Below, piece by piece: positions 59,682 through 64,000 of a stretch of DNA of 64,000 bases (position 1 is the first letter of the stretch; each line of letters begins with the position of its first letter). Made by a program: the position numbers and the translations under genes. The DNA is from Spirodela intermedia (taxonomy: Eukaryota > Streptophyta > Magnoliopsida > Alismatales > Araceae). The notes under the pieces are model-generated. The model had not been told where the DNA came from. It worked only from the letters and a program-made list of their open reading frames with translations, and did no database searches. The stretch is taken from positions 6,654,501 to 6,718,500 of the forward strand of contig LR746273.1 of the NCBI GenBank assembly GCA_902729315.2, given 5' to 3'.

Positions 59682-60347
59682 GTTTTGTTGCATCCTCTAC
59701 CTAGCGACGGGGGCAGAGGCCCCTTCCCCCCCTCCTCTTCGCCATTCTCGCACATTCCGTGAGCAACCGGCCGACCGCCTTCCTTTGCTGGGCCTCCCCT
59801 TTTGACGACGGGCGATCGTAGTGCTCTTGCTTTTCAGCACACCGGCGAAGCCTCCACTTTTCGACGACCGCCATCAGTTCCGTCTCATCACCCACTGGCG
59901 TCCCACCCTCCACATTTCGCTTCTGATCACCAAGGGGACGGGAAACCAGGGCTCTCTCCGCGCAGCAATGGGGGAGCGGATCCTCCGGAAGACACAACTA
60001 GTTTCGATTGATCTATATATATAATTTAATCGCAGATTGATAGGGTTTGCCGCGGCATTCGCGAACACAGATTTTCAGTCGCACCAGGTTAATCTTCTTG
60101 AGTAGCGGCTATCTGATGCTCACGCTGAGGGACGGAGCCTCGCGGATCTTCCTGGTTTGAGCAAGGCTCGCTATAGTTAGTCAGCGCCCTGCCGATAGAG
60201 AACAAGATGAGAAAGGAGGGAAGGAAAAGGGCCAGGTGCCGGAGGAAAAAGATGGTGGCGGGGAAGCGCACTGCCCCCACCATGGAAAAGGCAAAGTTGA
60301 CTTCGGATTTCTCCGGCCGGATGGGCCTCCGCCTCTCTCCATTTAGT
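58692..60347. other. Intergenic between PLATZ-type and PSY-type genes
   Basis: No gene recognised. Features seen are GGCCCA/TGGGCC motifs and a CCACGTG core near 59,030-59,165, a CT microsatellite at about 59,647-59,678 and short low-complexity runs. Confidence 0.45.
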
Positions 60348-60356
60348 TATATAAAA
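60348..60356 (+). promoter_or_regulatory. TATA box of the PSY-type peptide gene
   Basis: TATATAAAA at 60,348-60,356, about 90 bp before the start codon at 60,445 and with no ATG in between, fits a core promoter for the small gene that follows. Confidence 0.6.
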
Positions 60357-60444
60357 GCGCCACCGCCCACCGCCATCCCCCACCAACCTGATCACCTCTG
60401 CCAGATCGGCGAGGTATCTCTTCGTGAAACCCGCCTGCTCAGGG

Positions 60445-60564
60445 ATGGCGCCGCAGCACAGGCTCCTCCTCCTCCTCCGCCTCTTCGTGATCTTGGTCCT
60501 TCTGGGCTCCGCCTCCGCAGGTTACCAGGAAGATGTCCCGCAAGAGTTTCAAGTCGCAGGCCAG

Positions 60565-60613
<49 letters not shown>

Positions 60614-60769
60614 AGAGCAATGACTTCATTCGGAGTTCTTCAGGGCTTATTGAGAAACCAGGCATTGGGGGAAGGATCCGTGTTGCGGCGGACGACCATG
60701 GAAGTCGAGGACTATCCTGGGTCGGGAGCAAACGACCGCCACGATCCTCGGAACCCTGGGAGAAGCTGA
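60445..60769 (+). CDS. PSY-type tyrosine-sulfated peptide precursor
   Basis: A small secreted-peptide gene of two exons, 60445-60564 and 60644-60769, giving 81 residues. Exon 1 encodes a Leu-rich signal peptide (about residues 1-25, ending GSASA). Exon 2 carries, at residues 63-81, the C-terminal DYPGSGANDRHDPRNPGRS. This matches the PSY family pattern Asp-Tyr..Ala-Asn..His-Asp-Pro..Pro seen in PSY1. In that family the Tyr is sulfated by TPST and prolines are hydroxylated and glycosylated; the released peptide acts as an apoplastic growth/stress signal through LRR receptor kinases. Splicing CAG|GT..TTCTTCAG|GG is in phase 0. A nearer AG at about 60,615 would put the motif out of frame. The precursor has no cysteine, as usual. 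The 79-bp intron is mostly a CT microsatellite. Confidence 0.82.
60565..60643 (+). repeat. (CT)n microsatellite filling the PSY-type gene intron
   Basis: A near-perfect TC run at about 60,568-60,610 occupies more than half of a 79-bp intron. It also serves as the pyrimidine tract before the acceptor at 60,643. Confidence 0.85.
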
Positions 60770-61188
60770 AAGCTCTGCCGTGGATCGTCTTTTCCGGCGA
60801 CTAGATCATGACTACATACATAGCAACAGTTCTACTACTAACATGGATCACTCTTCACCTCTGGTTTCTCATAGAAAAGCTCCCACTGTTATAAGGTTCC
60901 GTTCCTGAAATAATGACTGCTTCTTCGAGTTTCAAACGGAGAGAAGTGTTGTATTATTTTACTGAAAATCCCTGCTTCTTTCTATCATAAACTATGTATC
61001 TTATCGATGAAGACAGACTTCTCAGTAGATTCTACAAGATTTCAGTCCAATCAGTCTTGAATTATGTCGCAATTATGAATGGCTTATTGAGATATTCCAA
61101 CAGACTCACTTTGACTTCACCTAATTCTTGAAAGCGTTGATACTTAATTTCGGTAGTCATATCCAGAACCCTGATCCGCAACGCGCTC

Positions 61189-61222
<34 letters not shown>

Positions 61223-62109
61223 GCTACTTATATATATATCTATATCTTCGCGGTAGGTAGGGTGCTTTGGTCAAATGGTGATGAACATTAAATTCTTGCC
61301 GAAGCATGAAATGGTGTCTCAGATGGACTGTAAATTTAAATCTGGGTAGGATGTGCATTCTCAGATCCCCATAATATCATACCCTAAATTCTTAGCCAAG
61401 CTTGACACAAAAGCTCTGATGAACACAAATATTATGCCCGGGAAGAAGACCGTCTATCCAGCGACTCCTCCAATACATATTTTCAAATGGGCGCTTCTTT
61501 CAATGTACGATGAACCCTAAAACAATCCAGTAGAAGGATATACTATCTTTAGAAACTCCGATTTTTATACCCCACACAGGAAACGGAATTTTCGAAGAAC
61601 CCTAATTCATACTCACATAAGACGTGAAATATCATGTGAGCCCTTGGAGCATGCCCAATAGGGATGTGCCATCTGTGATAGAAAAGACTATTTCTCAAGG
61701 AGATAATATCTGGTGTTGAACAGCCATTTATGGAATGGAATCTATGATGAACTCTAGAATCATACGTATGAATGATTTCAAATCTCCGATGAAACCCAAA
61801 ATCATGTTGAAGAGGAGTATATGATATAGAAAACCTGGGTTATCTCCCGAGAGAGGAGGGATCTCTGATGAACCCTATTTTTTGTTCCACGCATAAAGAG
61901 TACGTGATGTCCCTGAGGAACCCTAGATGCTACATGGGCGTTCAAATCTCATGTAAGTGGTGCATCCTCTCCAATTTTTCAAAGCAGGCAGGCAACTACA
62001 TCAGACTATTGAAGGGGATCACATGTAATTACGTCTCTACTATTGCTGTAACCACACCGCAACTACTATTTTCCCCTACTGTGGGCAATTTCTCAGTGAC
62101 AGGTGACAT
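60770..62109. other. Intergenic; degenerate short repeats around GATGAACCCTA
   Basis: No gene recognised. A short (TCTG)/(CT) tract lies at about 61,190-61,222. Between about 61,505 and 61,930 the phrase GATGAACCCTA, or near variants of it, recurs at irregular spacing (about 61,509, 61,746, 61,789, 61,867, 61,917), suggesting a worn minisatellite. Confidence 0.45.
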
Positions 62110-62283
62110 CTTCTGCTCTTATCTCTCCGTCTCCCTCCCTCTCCATCTCCCCGCTACATTATTATCATATTATCTTCATTATGACGGTCTCCTCCGATTT
62201 CGCTGAACCCGACGCCCATGTTGAGCCACATCATCGTACTTCGTCACTTTACCGACCTTTCCAATCCAATGAATGGAAGACAG

Positions 62284-62328
<45 letters not shown>

Positions 62329-62541
62329 CAAGAGACAGAGACAAGAGACAGAGAGAGACGTTCTCTGGCTCTTTCTCTCCCCCTCCTGTCTTCCCGCGAC
62401 ATTATTATCACATTATCTTCATCCTCACGGTCTCCCCCGATTTCTCTGAAGCCCCCCATTCGTACCCGGCGCCCTTGTTGCGCCACGATATCTTCATTCG
62501 TCAGTTTACCGGCCTTTCCAATCCAATGAATGGAAGAGATA

Positions 62542-62606
<65 letters not shown>
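62110..62606. repeat. Tandem duplication (~245 bp) each ending in a (GA)n tract
   Basis: CATTATTATCATATTATCTTCAT, GACGGTCTCC..CGATTTC, then ACCGACCTTTCCAATCCAATGAATGGAAGA and a GA run occur at about 62,110-62,330. The series recurs in diverged form at about 62,365-62,606. GA tracts lie at about 62,286-62,322 and 62,547-62,606. Confidence 0.85.
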
Positions 62607-62608
<2 letters not shown>

Positions 62609-63862
62609 TATCTGTGTACCCATCGATCTCTATCTATCTTCATCTCTTCATCCCTGTCTGTCTGATCTAATTCGGACTTCAATGTAATAGCAACGAAGTC
62701 TTGGTCTCGGCCGACCCTTCGACGACCCGCTGTGCGGGGACCCCGTGGTAGACCCGCTGTGCGGGGACCCTTCAACGTCGTTTTCCCGGGGTCGGGGTGT
62801 CGCCAGGATGCCGTCCGTATCGGTTCGCCGGTTCTTCCAGTGAATCTCTAGTTCCTTGAGGGCAAAGAATTCGAGCTCAGTCAACGTCCACTTCAAACCA
62901 TCGGTCAAACTTCCCCTCCCTTAGATTGTTACCCGGAGCGTAGTCAAGGTCAACTCCCGCCTCGACCTACCCTGCCAGGCCTTCCCGCCTTTCAAAACAT
63001 TCTCAAGACAGACCCGTCGAGATCGAGCTTCCTAGAGCCAAGCCCGGTCCAAAGACATCGACATGAACCGCTCTGCTTAATCAATCAGAGAGACCTGGAA
63101 GGTCAAAACGACGACATTCCCGGTCGTGGCGGCCGCTGGAAGGAGATGGGGTTTTTCTGGGGCCTATTTCCGAGTAATTATCATACACTGGTCAACCTCA
63201 CAAGGGTTTTTCCACTTTGTTTGACGACCCTACAATCCGACGAAATTCCCGCGAATACTATCCCCCATTCAAGGACAAGCCACCGTAACGGGCGGGAAGC
63301 CCCCACCAACAATGTCAAATTCTGCCGGCGGCCGCTGACGGTCCCCCTCCCCAGCTCGACTCGACGCGGCTTGTCAGCGCGGGGATCGCCGCAAGTTGCA
63401 CGAGACTTTTCCCTTTCCAGCCCATTCCCGGCGGACGCAACGTGCGGTGCCGCCGGCCTCTCCGCGTCCACGCAATCCCTGAACCGCCTCCCCCCGCCGC
63501 CAATGTGGTTGCGCCAGCCTTTACACTCCATGGCCATGCAGCTCTGAATGGCGTTGGAAACAGTGGAGCGGGTGCCTACGTAACGTCAAACCTTCACACT
63601 GCCCCCGGGATAATACATATATACGGGATTCATTTAAAATACTAAACCTAAATTCGTTCGAAAACTGCGTCTTTTTATCAGATATTTCTTCTCAGCCGAA
63701 CAAGTTGACCCCTCGAACTATCTGAGAACTATTTCTCTTCGTTCATGTGGATGGATTGTCTCTCGCCCTCCCCTGGGGCAGGCTATCTCGACGGCCCTCC
63801 GCTTCTGTGTGTTCAGCCCCGAGGCCGTTTCCTGCCTTTATTGAGCTCAGTTCGTTGATAAT

Positions 63863-63910
<48 letters not shown>

Positions 63911-64000
63911 CCGCTTCTTCTCTTCTCGTTATTTTCAAATAATTCAATAAAAATATATTTTTTATTGAGAAAATCAAAGGATTAGAATATACGAAATTGA
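62607..64000. other. Intergenic to window end; short repeat and (CT)n
   Basis: GACCCGCTGTGCGGGGACCC occurs twice, at about 62,721-62,741 and 62,751-62,770. A CT microsatellite lies at about 63,865-63,904. Open frames on both strands near 63,150-63,540 have no recognisable motif and mirror one another, so I do not call a gene. Confidence 0.45.

Noticed and set aside
63146-63547. Overlapping open frames on both strands
   Set aside because: They mirror each other in GC-rich sequence, with no recognisable domain, start context or splice partners.

Overview
This is a stretch of a nuclear plant genome. Genes carry spliceosomal introns with GT..AG borders, one gene encodes a plastid-targeted ribosomal protein, and the families present (LysM receptor kinase, DA1, PLATZ, PSY peptide precursor, malectin-like LRR receptor kinase) are typical of land plants. 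Many coding exons are GC-rich with GC-rich 5' ends, and CT/GA microsatellites sit in most promoters and leaders. That fits a monocot or an early-diverging angiosperm better than a core eudicot, but I cannot name the species. All exon borders were read by eye from splice motifs and reading frame.

Left part (1-14.1 kb): a PCN/UTP4-like WD40 gene (+, 11 exons), a heptahelical (PAQR/HHP) membrane protein gene (-), a frameshifted fragment of a CCCH zinc finger/ankyrin gene (+), an LPAT4/5-type acyltransferase gene (-) and an intronless ELO/HOS3-like gene (-).

Middle part (14.5-50 kb): the main structure is a recent, roughly 9.2-kb segmental duplication in direct orientation. Each copy holds a LysM receptor pseudokinase (LYK4/5-like, +) and a DA1-like ubiquitin-dependent peptidase gene (-). 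Copy 1 spans about 14,941-24,142 and copy 2 about 40,488-49,688. Copy 1 has the complete LysM gene but only about 300 bp upstream of the DA1 TATA box. Copy 2 has DA1 with its long upstream flank, but its LysM gene lost exon 1 (signal peptide and first LysM) because the breakpoint lies in intron 1. The 16-kb spacer between copies is AT-rich. It holds a malectin-like LRR receptor kinase gene (-), a two-unit repeat, two broken Ty1/copia elements and, about 130 bp before the copy-2 breakpoint, a roughly 100-bp fragment of the BED zinc finger gene found whole at 53.8-56 kb.

Right part (50-64 kb): plastid ribosomal protein uS9c (+), a RICESLEEPER/DAYSLEEPER-type domesticated hAT protein (-), a PLATZ-type zinc finger gene with a one-base frame error (-), and a short two-exon gene for a PSY-type tyrosine-sulfated peptide precursor (+) whose short intron is mostly a CT microsatellite. 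From 60.8 kb to the end I see only repeats and microsatellites.

The genes form no pathway unit. The points of most interest are the duplication with its reciprocal losses and filler fragment, the hidden PSY gene, a likely GC-AG intron in the PCN gene, and several small lesions (PLATZ, CCCH fragment, LRR kinase junction).
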